The translations under genes were made by a program, and so were the position numbers. A model generated the notes under the pieces. It worked only from the letters and a program-made list of their open reading frames with translations, was not told where the DNA came from and did not search any database. From positions 1 to 9,340 of the forward strand of contig JAITRV010000119.1 in the NCBI GenBank assembly GCA_031288215.1: a stretch of 9,340 nucleotides of DNA, in the 5' to 3' direction. Source of the DNA: Spirochaetaceae bacterium (GTDB lineage: Bacteria; Spirochaetota; Spirochaetia; Treponematales; Breznakiellaceae). Of the stretch, positions 1-7,877 are shown piece after piece; the stretch's first letter is position 1; every line of letters begins with the position of its first letter.

Positions 1-3000
1 CAAGGTTCCCGTTCTTTATCCGGAGGAAATCCTGGATCTGCCGGAGGCTTTTATCCGCCGGGACCTGATAATCGGAGGCATAGGACAGGGGCTGCCCCAA
101 GTCCCCCAGGTATTCCATATAGGCATGGTAATAGTTGTTGTTCCGCTCGATCTCTTCCGCGATGGCCCCTTCCAATACGGAAAGGGCCTTTGACGCGGTC
201 AGCATCCGCTGAAAACTCTTCGTATATTCGGCGTACAGGGCTTCATATTCCCGGTCGGCATAGGGACGCCGGCTTTCCCCGGAATCGTACAAAGCGGCCA
301 GGGCGCGCAGGGCGGTATCGGAGCGGGTATACCGCTCCCGGGCGTAGGATAATTCTTCGTAAGGATTCTTGTAGTGCACGGCGGACGCCTCTGCCGCTGT
401 GGAGGCATCCGTTGTACCCAGATAGGCCGTGCTCGCCCAGCGCCGGACGGCGTCCTGGATCTCATAGGCAAAGCGGGCGTCCTCCAGGGCCCCGTAGTCC
501 CGCTTGACCGCCTCATAGATGCCGTCGTAGGCGGCTCCCGCGGAGGCAAAGGCCCGGGCGGCCGCTTCGTAGGATCCGATCTTGCGGCTATGCGCTTCCT
601 GTTGTGCCGTGATGGTATCGGACAGGGCTTCAAGTTCCGCCTTTATGACGCCGCCGCTCTGTTTTGACTTGTTATAGCCCGCTCCCAGACGCTGGATCTC
701 CTGCTCCAGGGATTGCCGATAGGCGTACTGCCGCCGGAGTTCGCTCCCCTCCAGGTAGTAGCTGTCGTAGTACCCGTATTCCACCGGCTTGATGAGGGCA
801 TCGTCCCAGGCGCGGAGGGGATCGTCCTGATAGCCCCGGCTCCCTTCCTGAAACTCCTCCCAGCCTGCCGGAGTTCCCGAGGCCATCATCAGAAATCCCC
901 GGTTCAGCATCCGGGTTGCCTGGGAGGCCTCTTCATAGGCGTCCGCCAGAAGCCCTTCCTGCCAGCTTGCGGCGGCCTTCACCCCCGCAAGGTCCCCCTC
1001 GGCTTGGCCGGTAACGCCGGCGTTCAGGGGATTGCCCTGGTTCTTGCTGTTATCATTGTAGTCCCGTAAAAATTCGGCCGTGATATAGGACCGCCAATGG
1101 CTTTTTCCCTCCTGGCCGGCGGCGGCGATGGTTTTTTGAAGCGCGTCAATGGCCGCCCACAGGGCATACTCGTCGGCCACGCGCTGCCCCTGCCGGGAGA
1201 GGGTTCCGTACAGAGCGGTCAGTTCCTCCGCAAGCAGTTCGTGGTAGGAATCGCCCTCCGCAGCCGTTTCTCCGGCAGGGGCCTCCCCGGTGATGATCCG
1301 GATCGCCTCCTCCACCGCCCGGTCCCGGATCGCCGCCGGAGCGTATCCGTGGTACCGGGCCGCGGCGGCCTGTAAGGCGGCTTCGGCCGCCTCCGGCGCT
1401 ACGGGGCCGGAGCCTGCGGCCAGGTCCGCGGCGATCCTCCTTACCGCTTCGTCCGCAAGCTCATCGGGGTTCAGCAGGGTGAATAAGGCCGGATCCAGTT
1501 CTAAGGCCGCCGATAATGCCCGGGCGCTTCCCGGCGCCGCGTAGAGGAGGATCTCATGGACCGCCTCCACCTGGCCGATCCGGGCCTGGTTGGCTTCGGC
1601 TCTCTGGGCAAGCTGCGTCCCCGAGGCGCTCATGGTTCTACCGGAAGCGGCCAGCCGGGCGGCGATATAGTCGATCAGGGCGTTCCGCCAGGCCGGTAAT
1701 TCCCCCCGGATCCACGCGGGCAGGGACGCGGCGTGCCCGTCCAGGGCGGAGAGGAGGGCGGAGAGGTTCTGCTCCACCGGTCCGGCCCTCCCCGTCAGGG
1801 CATCGGCCAGGGCCTTGACGCCGGGAAGGCCCTCCCCGTTGAGGGCGACGCCGAAGGACCTGAAAACCTCCCCCATCCCCTGGAGGGCCCGCAGCCCCGT
1901 CTCCCGGACCGCGGCCCGCGCCTGGGAGCCGATCAGCCCGTAGATCTCCAGCAGGCCCTGGCTGCGGCTGAGTGCGGCCAGCTCTTCCGTTAAAAAGGCA
2001 TACGTTAAGGGCTGCCCCGAAGGGGTTCCAAAAAAGGAGCCCTCCCGGAGGAACCAGGAGATAAAGAGGTTCCCCTGGGCGGCCGCGTCAAGGGCCGCGT
2101 CGAGGGACGTTTGGAGCGTACCGTCCCCGGCGGAATCCAGGATCATCTGCAATTCCCGCAGGGCCTCACGGCATTCCGCCGCGTCCCCCGGGGCCAGGAG
2201 GCAGAACCGGGCCAGCAGCTCTGCCCGGCCGCCGCCGGCGGCTTCCCCGGCGATCAGGGAAAGCCCCTCCAGTTCCAGGGTCAGCCGGGCCGTGAGGAGG
2301 GCCCGCCGGGCTTCTTCGTCATCCCGGACCAGGTTGAATTCAAGCCCCCGCGTGACAAAGGCCGCCTTTTCGGCCGCCTCCGCTTCCCGGCCTTGCATGG
2401 AGAAATACCAGTCCGCGGTGGAGGAGGCGGTCAAAAGGTCCATGGCCCTGAGCCGGTTTTCAAGCAGGGTTTGTGCCTGGGCCCGGGCGGTCTTCACCAG
2501 GCCCCGGATAAGCCGGTCATAGCCGGCCCGGATATCCTCCTGTTCCGCCGGCGCGGCCCGGGAACACTGTTCCGCCTGTTCCCACAGCAGCGCTTTCAGC
2601 ACTTCATACGCGGGATCATCTTCGCCGATGCCAAAGTCCCCAATGGAATGGGGGACGGGCTCATCTTCCCCCAAGACCCGGATCTTCGAAGCGGCCTCCG
2701 CCAGGGCCGACAGGGATTTCCCGATCCCCTCGCCGCCCAGCACCAACTGCTTGAGCGTATTCCCGGCGCTTTCGAGTTCCTGGGCAAAGCCCAGGGCCCG
2801 GGCCTGTTCAAGATACCGGATATAGACCGCCGTATCGCCCCCGGCCCGCAGGAGGCCGGATCGTTCCAGGAGTTCCCGGTATTTTGCCGCCAGATCGTCT
2901 AAAATAAAGTCGTTGCGGCCCACCGCATAGGAGGCCATGAGGATCGCGTAGGACCGGTTCATCTCCTCCAGGACGCTTTCCGATTCCCGCAGCGAGGCCG

Positions 3001-4819
3001 CCGCTTCGTAAAGGGCCTCCTGGGCCCCGGCGACCCCGGTTCCGGCGGCGTTGAGCCGGGAGACTTCCGCGTCATACCGGAGCAGGGCCGCGTCATAGCG
3101 CGCCTTGGCTTCCTCCCAGGCCTTTATCCCTTCGCCCTCGGTCATGCGGCCGGCGCTCAGCTCCTCCGCATAGGCAATGACCTCCTCCGCGATGGCGAGC
3201 CGCTTTTCCCAGTACCCCGCCACCGCCTTCGCCCGGATCAGCTCGATCTGGTACTCATCCAGGTTAAAATCCTCGCTCACCGCCCCTTCGTCCACGATAT
3301 CGACCAGCCTACCGGTCCCCATGACCAGGTTAAAATCACGGATCAGGGCGTCCCGGGCCTCCTGAGCCTTACCCATATAGGTATCGTAGAGGTCGGACCA
3401 TTGTTTCAGTTCACGGGCGGTCGCCAGGGATCCGGCATCCGTGTTGGAGGCAAGCTCCCCGGCTATCCACCGGGAAAAGGCGCCCCCGCTCAGGGACGGG
3501 GCGTCCTTGTTGGGGTAGCGGGTGAGCCAGAACTCGATGTTCTCCCGGGCGGCGGCGGCCATGGAACCGCAGGTGATATAGGAATCCACCCAGGCCTTTG
3601 CCCGGCCCGCGCCGGCTTCCATCCTGATAAGGGCATCCCCCTCGAATTCCGCCTTGGCCTCGGAAATCGCCGCTTCGAGGTGCTCCGACGCCTGCCTGAA
3701 AAGAAGCGCCCCCGACTCAAAGAGGGCCTTGGCCTTGGCCTCCCAATTCCGCCGCTCCTGTTCAAGCCGGGTGAAGGCGCCGCTCCAGGCTGCTTCCCCC
3801 TCCAGGTAATGCTGTCCCGCCTCCTGTTCCCACTCGATCCGGCGGATAAAGAAGCGTTCCTCCGCCTCCTCCCAGGCCTTGATCCCCCGCTCGAACTGCT
3901 CCCGGTAGGCGTCGAGCCATTCGCTTCCCGCCAGGGCCAGATCCCCCGTCCCCGCCGCCGCCGCCTCTATCCGCTCCTGAAGCTCCGCAATTCCCTGGGT
4001 GCAGAAGGCGCCGGCCTCCTCGATGAGCTGCCCGGCGATCATCGACGCCGCTTCCCCTTCGCTCTTCTTCCGCAGGCTCCACACATCCCCGGTCCGCCGG
4101 GCCGTCAAAAGCCGTTCCTCCCGGGCGATGAGGGCCTCAAATTCCCTCCGCCTGCCGGACGCCGCCTCCCGGGCAAGGCCCTCCAGGCGCTCCGCAAAGG
4201 CATCCCGCCGTTCCTCCGGGATATAGGCGAGCAGTTCCGGGAACAGCGCCGCCAGGCGCGCCTCATACCGGCTGCTTTCGGCGTCAGCGATTCCCTCCGC
4301 CTCCTCCCGCCACCGCGCCTGTTCCGCTTCCACCTCCCCCTCGCCGGGGCGGATCACCAGGGGATCGCCGCTTGCCCCGTCGTAGAGGATGTTCCCGTTT
4401 TCATCCAGATGGTACATATAAGGCAGGCCGGCGCTCCGGATCTGCCGGGCCGCATCCTCCCCCGCTGTCCCGGAACCGAAAAAGCGGGTCAAAAGCCATT
4501 GGGTAAACCGCGCCTCCAGTTCCGCCTCGCTCCAGGCGTCGATCCCGGCCCCGGCCTCCATCAGCAGGGCGCGGTCGCCGTAGAGTTCCGTGGCAGCCAG
4601 TTCCCAGGCGCTTTTTGCCATACGGATGCCCTGCCGGGCTTCGGCGATCCATTGTTCCGCCCCGGTCTCCCGATCCGCCCGCCGGAAGTGATAGTCGTAG
4701 ACCCCGGAATCGAATCCCCGGGCATCCGGTTTTGTCTGCCCCGAAAGGGCGCCGCAGACCGCGGCGAGGATCATCCCCAGAAGGATCGCTTTTGAAAAGA
4801 AAAAAGTTTTGGATTTCAT
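1..4819 (-). CDS. Giant exported alpha-helical protein, 3' end beyond window
   Basis: I read this frame codon by codon and found no stop for 1606 codons; it runs off the left edge. The ATG at 4819-4817 is preceded by GAGG seven bases upstream, which fixes the start. Residues 1-27 form a signal peptide: a basic start (MKSK), then a hydrophobic stretch ending AVCGALSG. Cleavage by signal peptidase I near residue 26-27 looks likelier than lipidation at Cys22, because Val precedes the Cys. The rest is rich in Ala, Glu, Arg, Leu and aromatic residues, with long heptad-like helical stretches such as YDAALLRYDAEV near 574. The octapeptide GIKAWEEA occurs at 312-319 and again at 564-571, suggesting internal duplication. 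I see no catalytic motif and no second membrane segment. Families of this look occur in termite-gut treponemes as uncharacterised proteins (recollection). A periplasmic or surface structural role is inference. Frames on the opposite strand are open only because of codon bias. Confidence 0.9.
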   Translation of the reverse strand, partial: MKSKTFFFSKAILLGMILAAVCGALSGQTKPDARGFDSGVYDYHFRRADRETGAEQWIAEARQGIRMAKSAWELAATELYGDRALLMEAGAGIDAWSEAELEARFTQWLLTRFFGSGTAGEDAARQIRSAGLPYMYHLDENGNILYDGASGDPLVIRPGEGEVEAEQARWREEAEGIADAESSRYEARLAALFPELLAYIPEERRDAFAERLEGLAREAASGRRREFEALIAREERLLTARRTGDVWSLRKKSEGEAASMIAGQLIEEAGAFCTQGIAELQERIEAAAAGTGDLALAGSEWLDAYREQFERGIKAWEEAEERFFIRRIEWEQEAGQHYLEGEAAWSGAFTRLEQERRNWEAKAKALFESGALLFRQASEHLEAAISEAKAEFEGDALIRMEAGAGRAKAWVDSYITCGSMAAAARENIEFWLTRYPNKDAPSLSGGAFSRWIAGELASNTDAGSLATARELKQWSDLYDTYMGKAQEARDALIRDFNLVMGTGRLVDIVDEGAVSEDFNLDEYQIELIRAKAVAGYWEKRLAIAEEVIAYAEELSAGRMTEGEGIKAWEEAKARYDAALLRYDAEVSRLNAAGTGVAGAQEALYEAAASLRESESVLEEMNRSYAILMASYAVGRNDFILDDLAAKYRELLERSGLLRAGGDTAVYIRYLEQARALGFAQELESAGNTLKQLVLGGEGIGKSLSALAEAASKIRVLGEDEPVPHSIGDFGIGEDDPAYEVLKALLWEQAEQCSRAAPAEQEDIRAGYDRLIRGLVKTARAQAQTLLENRLRAMDLLTASSTADWYFSMQGREAEAAEKAAFVTRGLEFNLVRDDEEARRALLTARLTLELEGLSLIAGEAAGGGRAELLARFCLLAPGDAAECREALRELQMILDSAGDGTLQTSLDAALDAAAQGNLFISWFLREGSFFGTPSGQPLTYAFLTEELAALSRSQGLLEIYGLIGSQARAAVRETGLRALQGMGEVFRSFGVALNGEGLPGVKALADALTGRAGPVEQNLSALLSALDGHAASLPAWIRGELPAWRNALIDYIAARLAASGRTMSASGTQLAQRAEANQARIGQVEAVHEILLYAAPGSARALSAALELDPALFTLLNPDELADEAVRRIAADLAAGSGPVAPEAAEAALQAAAARYHGYAPAAIRDRAVEEAIRIITGEAPAGETAAEGDSYHELLAEELTALYGTLSRQGQRVADEYALWAAIDALQKTIAAAGQEGKSHWRSYITAEFLRDYNDNSKNQGNPLNAGVTGQAEGDLAGVKAAASWQEGLLADAYEEASQATRMLNRGFLMMASGTPAGWEEFQEGSRGYQDDPLRAWDDALIKPVEYGYYDSYYLEGSELRRQYAYRQSLEQEIQRLGAGYNKSKQSGGVIKAELEALSDTITAQQEAHSRKIGSYEAAARAFASAGAAYDGIYEAVKRDYGALEDARFAYEIQDAVRRWASTAYLGTTDASTAAEASAVHYKNPYEELSYARERYTRSDTALRALAALYDSGESRRPYADREYEALYAEYTKSFQRMLTASKALSVLEGAIAEEIERNNNYYHAYMEYLGDLGQPLSYASDYQVPADKSLRQIQDFLRIKNGNL

Positions 4820-4922
4820 GTTTCGGCCTCATCGTGAGAGCCTGCGCCCCGCTCAAGCGGAGTCCTTTTCCCGGACCGTATATTCCTTAATATATAGGGG
4901 TCTCTCCCGCGGGGCGCTTCAA
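4820..4922 (-). promoter_or_regulatory. Leader and possible promoter of the giant exported gene
   Basis: The segment upstream of the 4819 start contains an AT-rich block, TATATATTAA on the minus strand (4896-4887), which could supply a -10 element. The best -35-like hexamer, TTGAAG (4922-4917), sits about 20 bases upstream of it, longer than the usual 17, so the promoter call is weak. The transcribed leader would be roughly 65 bases. It contains a short hairpin, CCGCT/AGCGG at 4849-4860, and the ribosome binding site GAGG at 4830-4827. A perfect 9-bp inverted repeat (4844-4852 with 4909-4917) brackets the AT-rich block. No known riboswitch was recognised. Confidence 0.3.
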
Positions 4923-4971
4923 TGAAATTTCAAAAAAAACGAAAAAAAATGAATTTTAAGGAGCACAGGGC

Positions 4972-5011
4972 AAAAAAAGAGAGCACGGACCAGAGGTCCG
5001 CGCTCTCTTTT
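4972..5011 (-). terminator. Factor-independent terminator of the lipoprotein operon
   Basis: Bases 4975-4991 pair with 4995-5011 around an AGA loop, with a single A/C mismatch at 4985/5001. The core is CGGACC/GGTCCG followed by GAGAGC-type pairs. Read on the minus strand, the stem runs into seven consecutive T residues (4978-4972), the classical intrinsic terminator pattern. It lies 39 bases after the stop codon of the leucine-rich-repeat lipoprotein gene and separates that operon from the giant gene downstream. On the plus strand the stem is followed by only four T residues, so minus-strand use is favoured. Confidence 0.9.
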
Positions 5012-5050
5012 GCCCAGGAGGGGCCGGCGCTCCGTGTTACCGGGGGAGGG

Positions 5051-7219
5051 CTACTCCTCCACGATGATCAGTTGGATATTGGCATCTTTTCCAAAGGCCT
5101 TCTTGAAGTTGGTCTGCCACGTCTCATCGTAGCCGGTGCTGCCCGTGGGGACCTTGATGGTAACGGTCTTGGTGTAGGCGTAGGTAGATCCTGCCACTGT
5201 CCCTAGCGACGGAGCATTCTTGGGCAGGGTGAGGGAGAGGCCCATCGTTTCGGTTCTGAGGAAGCAGTGAGATTGGAGGGAACCGGCCTTCGGGAACTTC
5301 GCCGTGGCGAGGGCGGTACAGGAGATGAAGGCGGCGGTGTTGATGGAAACGACCTCCGGGAAGTCGACCGTGGCGAGGGCGGTACAGGAGGCGAAGGCGT
5401 ATTCGCCGATGGATCGAGCCTCCGGGAAGTCCACCGTGACGAGGGCGGTACAGACGTAGGAGAAGGCGTAGTTGCCGATGGTAGTTACCGTGCTGCCCGT
5501 GACGCTCTTGAGGGATGTAAAGAACTTGAAGGTTGCCGACGGGCCGGATCCATCCACGATGCTTTCCGCCCCGTCGGGGAGGACCAGGGATACCACCAGG
5601 TCTTTCCCGGTACTGTCCGTACTGTCCGGGTTAAACGTCGTGTCGGGCGCGTTGTAACAGAGGGAGAGGTCCACCTCGACGTATTTCCCCTTCGCTGCTA
5701 TTACCGAGAGGAGCTTGGCGAAGGTGTCCGTGCCGTTCCCCAGGTCCATCTTCATGGGAAGGAGGATGGGGTCCCCGGCGTTCCCGCCCTGGCCGGTGAC
5801 GCTGTCCAGGTACGCCGCGGCTTTTTCGACGCTGGGGAGGAAGAAGCGTTCGAACGCCACGGTGAAGGGAATACGCTTGGAGAAGGGCACACCGTCCTTG
5901 TAGCCGTTGAAGGTCACGTAGTGGAGGCCCAGGTCCAGGGCGTAGTTCGCCCCGTTCTTGTCCGTTGCGGAGACCACGAAGGGGTTGGCCTCCTTGGCCG
6001 GCCCGGTGTCCACGGACCAACTGATCTTTTCGTAGCCCTCCACTTTCAGGGAGAGTTCGCTCGGCACGTCGTTGCGGTAGATGGTATTGACCTCATTGCT
6101 CCCGGATACGACGATATCCCCGTGGTTATAGCCGATCGCTATCGAGAGGGCCCCGTCCGCCTTGGTCGCCGGGAAGACGATGGTGACGGTGAGCTTTTTG
6201 CCCGTGTTGTCCGTGCTCACTCCCGTGAGTCCTCCGTGGCTGAAGGGGTCAGACACACCGGTAAAGGTATAGTCCTGCGTCGCTATCAGCTCGATCACCG
6301 CGGTGTAGACCGTGTTCCCCGCGAAGGAACCGCTGTGGTCCGCGCCGTTCGCCTTCCACCGGATGATCCCGTCGTACTGCGGCGCCTTATCAAAGAAGGA
6401 GGGGTCCGGGTCATCCCAGGTCATCGGCGCGGCGAAGTACGGGGTCAGGTTGAAGTCGGTCACCTCTATCGGTTGGGGAACAGGCAGGGGCACGGGAAGG
6501 GGCGTTATGTCGCTCGTGAGGCCGGCGTAGACGTGGATGAACTCGTTGTTGAAGCCCCCGACGGCGCCTCCGACGGTCACTTCGAAGCGGGCCTTGTAGT
6601 AGCCCGAGTCAAGGGAGAGGCTCTCATTGCTTGTCGTACCCGGTGTGAGGATCCTCATGCCGCCGTCCACCGGAATGTCGCTCGTGAGGGGGGTGATAGT
6701 GAGGATGGGGGCCCTCACATCCGAAGGAAGCTCCTGCTTAAAGGTAACGGTGCCCTTCCCCGCGTTGGCCTTGGGGCCCATGGTGATGCTGGCGGTGGTC
6801 GTCTGCCCTTCTGCTATGACAACGGTTTTCGTGCCCTGGGCAATGGCGTTGCCGGCGCTGTTGGAGCCCTCGACGGTCACAACGTAGGTCCCCGTAATCA
6901 GCTTAATGTCGTCGGTTGCGGCGCCTGAAAACGTGACGGGCGCATGGGCCTGGCCGTCCTTCTTGGGCTCAAAGCTCACCGTATAGGATGAAATGCCGAT
7001 GGATGTGGGGAAGGCGGTACGGGCCTGCCGCACGCTCGCCGCCGGACCGGCGAGGCCCAGGGTGAGGGAGAGCCGCCCCATTCCCTCAGGAAGCGCCGCC
7101 GATACCGGCTCAGGCGCCGGCTGCGAGGCGGAAGGGTTCTGGCAGCCCGGCAAAAGCCCTATCGCCGCGGCGAGGGCGGCGATACCGAGGAAGAAACCGA
7201 AGGTTTGTTTTGTTTTCAT
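5051..7219 (-). CDS. BspA-like leucine-rich-repeat surface lipoprotein
   Basis: The 722-residue protein begins with a lipoprotein signal peptide; LLPG-Cys26 is the lipobox, so it should be acylated and anchored at the outer or inner membrane. After a Pro/Ser linker, about 48-150 and 155-238 look like two beta-sandwich domains (the first starts GRLSLTLGLAG). A Pro-rich hinge follows at 240-250. A beta domain with the Y-T-A-V-I-E-L pattern spans about 284-350. A domain of about 95 residues (357-455), ending NGYKDGVPFSKRIPF, is shared with the neighbouring lipoprotein. The C-terminal part carries BspA/LRR_5-type repeats (about 578-668) of the form SIGEYAFASCTALATVDFPE, 22 residues per unit, and ends in a beta-rich cap. 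BspA-type repeats in other bacteria bind host proteins or promote adhesion; such a role here is inference. The start has a strong GAGGAG site and lies 16 bp after the upstream gene, indicating co-transcription. The stop is TAG at 5053-5051. Confidence 0.93.
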   Translation of the reverse strand: MKTKQTFGFFLGIAALAAAIGLLPGCQNPSASQPAPEPVSAALPEGMGRLSLTLGLAGPAASVRQARTAFPTSIGISSYTVSFEPKKDGQAHAPVTFSGAATDDIKLITGTYVVTVEGSNSAGNAIAQGTKTVVIAEGQTTTASITMGPKANAGKGTVTFKQELPSDVRAPILTITPLTSDIPVDGGMRILTPGTTSNESLSLDSGYYKARFEVTVGGAVGGFNNEFIHVYAGLTSDITPLPVPLPVPQPIEVTDFNLTPYFAAPMTWDDPDPSFFDKAPQYDGIIRWKANGADHSGSFAGNTVYTAVIELIATQDYTFTGVSDPFSHGGLTGVSTDNTGKKLTVTIVFPATKADGALSIAIGYNHGDIVVSGSNEVNTIYRNDVPSELSLKVEGYEKISWSVDTGPAKEANPFVVSATDKNGANYALDLGLHYVTFNGYKDGVPFSKRIPFTVAFERFFLPSVEKAAAYLDSVTGQGGNAGDPILLPMKMDLGNGTDTFAKLLSVIAAKGKYVEVDLSLCYNAPDTTFNPDSTDSTGKDLVVSLVLPDGAESIVDGSGPSATFKFFTSLKSVTGSTVTTIGNYAFSYVCTALVTVDFPEARSIGEYAFASCTALATVDFPEVVSINTAAFISCTALATAKFPKAGSLQSHCFLRTETMGLSLTLPKNAPSLGTVAGSTYAYTKTVTIKVPTGSTGYDETWQTNFKKAFGKDANIQLIIVEE
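5288..5488 (-). repeat. Three tandem 66-bp units encoding leucine-rich repeats
   Basis: The plus-strand string GGGCGGTACA recurs at 5311, 5377 and 5443, and CGGGAA at 5291, 5357 and 5423, an exact 66-base period. Each unit encodes one 22-residue leucine-rich repeat containing C-TAL-T-DFPE-like residues. Similarity is high at DNA level as well as protein level, particularly around the GGCGAGGGCGGTACAGG core, so the array looks recently duplicated or homogenised. A fourth, diverged unit (residues 646-668) follows at protein level. Confidence 0.85.
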
Positions 7220-7225
7220 AACTCA

Positions 7226-7231
7226 CTCCTC
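7226..7231 (-). promoter_or_regulatory. Ribosome binding site GAGGAG
   Basis: GAGGAG on the minus strand lies six bases before the ATG at 7219-7217, inside the 16-bp gap between the two lipoprotein genes. It fixes the start of the leucine-rich-repeat protein, and its position just after the upstream stop codon (TAA, 7238-7236) supports a two-gene operon. Confidence 0.85.
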
Positions 7232-7235
7232 TTTA

Positions 7236-7865
7236 TTATTTTGCTACTTTAAACGGAATCCGTTTTGAATAGGGCCGGCCGTCCCGGTACCCGTTAAAGG
7301 TAAGGACATGGTCCCCCGGCAGGTATGCGTCCGCCCGAAGGGTCAGCGGGTTGCCCCGGAGGACCATGTCGTCGAGGACCGTGTCGTCGCTGTCCACATC
7401 CACATACCACAGGATGTTTTCATACCCCGACACGCTCAGGGTCAGGGTTTGTGATCCGCTGATGACGTTTTTGCCGTCGCTGCCCGATACACTGATATCG
7501 CCATAGTCAAAGCCGATGGTTATTTTCACCGAGCCGCCGGTATCGCCAGAAACGGTAGAACCGCCGCTGGTGCTGCCGGTTCCGCCGCCGGTTCCGCCGC
7601 TCCCGCCGCTTCCTTCACTCCCGCAGCCGCAATTCCCGCCACAGCCGCCGCTGCTTCCGCCGCAGCCGGCCTCGGTCATATCGAAGCACGTATCGTCATT
7701 GCAGGGCTTTTCCTTGTCAACGCAGTATCCCTCACATTCGCTGCAGCTCTCCTCAATGGTTCTGCTCGAACCGCCGGGACATCCCGTGATAACCGCCGCT
7801 GCCATGAGGATGAACCCCAGCAGGGCTTTTAGAGTCAAGAGGAGGGTATAGCAGGTTCTTTTCAC
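7236..7865 (-). CDS. Small cysteine- and glycine-rich lipoprotein with shared C-terminal domain
   Basis: The 209-residue product starts at GTG (7865-7863), with AAGGA seven bases upstream; the nearby ATG at 7872-7870 is out of frame. A hydrophobic segment leads to the lipobox ITG-Cys29, so the mature protein is a lipoprotein. Residues 41-81 hold nine cysteines (41, 44, 48, 55, 60, 68, 75, 79, 81), spaced like a disulphide-rich or metal-binding knob, though I recognise no named family. Residues 82-111 are a Gly/Ser/Thr linker. Residues 113-207 form a beta domain matching residues 357-455 of the next protein; the clearest identities are VSG, SGYEN/EGYEK, W-VD and TFNGY-DG-P-SKRIPF-V. The gene is first in the operon with the leucine-rich-repeat lipoprotein. 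The function is unknown. A surface or periplasmic presentation module is inference, with the Cys-rich knob held away from the membrane-distal domain by the Gly linker. Confidence 0.9.
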   Translation of the reverse strand: MKRTCYTLLLTLKALLGFILMAAAVITGCPGGSSRTIEESCSECEGYCVDKEKPCNDDTCFDMTEAGCGGSSGGCGGNCGCGSEGSGGSGGTGGGTGSTSGGSTVSGDTGGSVKITIGFDYGDISVSGSDGKNVISGSQTLTLSVSGYENILWYVDVDSDDTVLDDMVLRGNPLTLRADAYLPGDHVLTFNGYRDGRPYSKRIPFKVAK

Positions 7866-7872
7866 AGGACAT

Positions 7873-7877
7873 TCCTT
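7873..7877 (-). promoter_or_regulatory. Ribosome binding site AAGGA for the GTG start
   Basis: AAGGA at 7877-7873 lies seven bases upstream of the GTG at 7865. It decides for the GTG start over the out-of-frame ATG at 7872-7870, which overlaps this site. A small CCCC/GGGG hairpin (about 7882-7892) lies directly upstream and might affect access to the site. Confidence 0.6.

Noticed and set aside
2111..2902. 263-codon open frame on the plus strand
   Set aside because: It is antisense to the giant gene, with Gly/Pro/Gln low-complexity composition and no recognisable domain.
3401..4795. 464-codon open frame on the plus strand
   Set aside because: It lies wholly antisense to the giant gene, is Pro/Gly/Arg-rich in the way reversed GC-rich codons give, and has no signal peptide or domain. 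The minus frame has a ribosome binding site, a signal peptide and 1606 open codons.
4922..4970. Short plus-strand frame beginning ATGAAATTTC, considered as a small gene
   Set aside because: It starts in an A-rich untranslated stretch between the terminator and the leader, has no ribosome binding site, and reads through the terminator into antisense of the lipoprotein gene.
5288..5488. Regular repeats considered as a CRISPR array
   Set aside because: The 66-bp periodicity is inside a coding frame and gives 22-residue leucine-rich repeats. There are no short palindromic repeats separated by unique spacers and no cas genes.
5267..6928. 553-codon open frame on the plus strand
   Set aside because: It is antisense to the leucine-rich-repeat lipoprotein. 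Its Gly/Glu/Val/Arg-rich composition mirrors the third-position GC bias of the real gene, and its repeats are only the reverse of the real repeat units.
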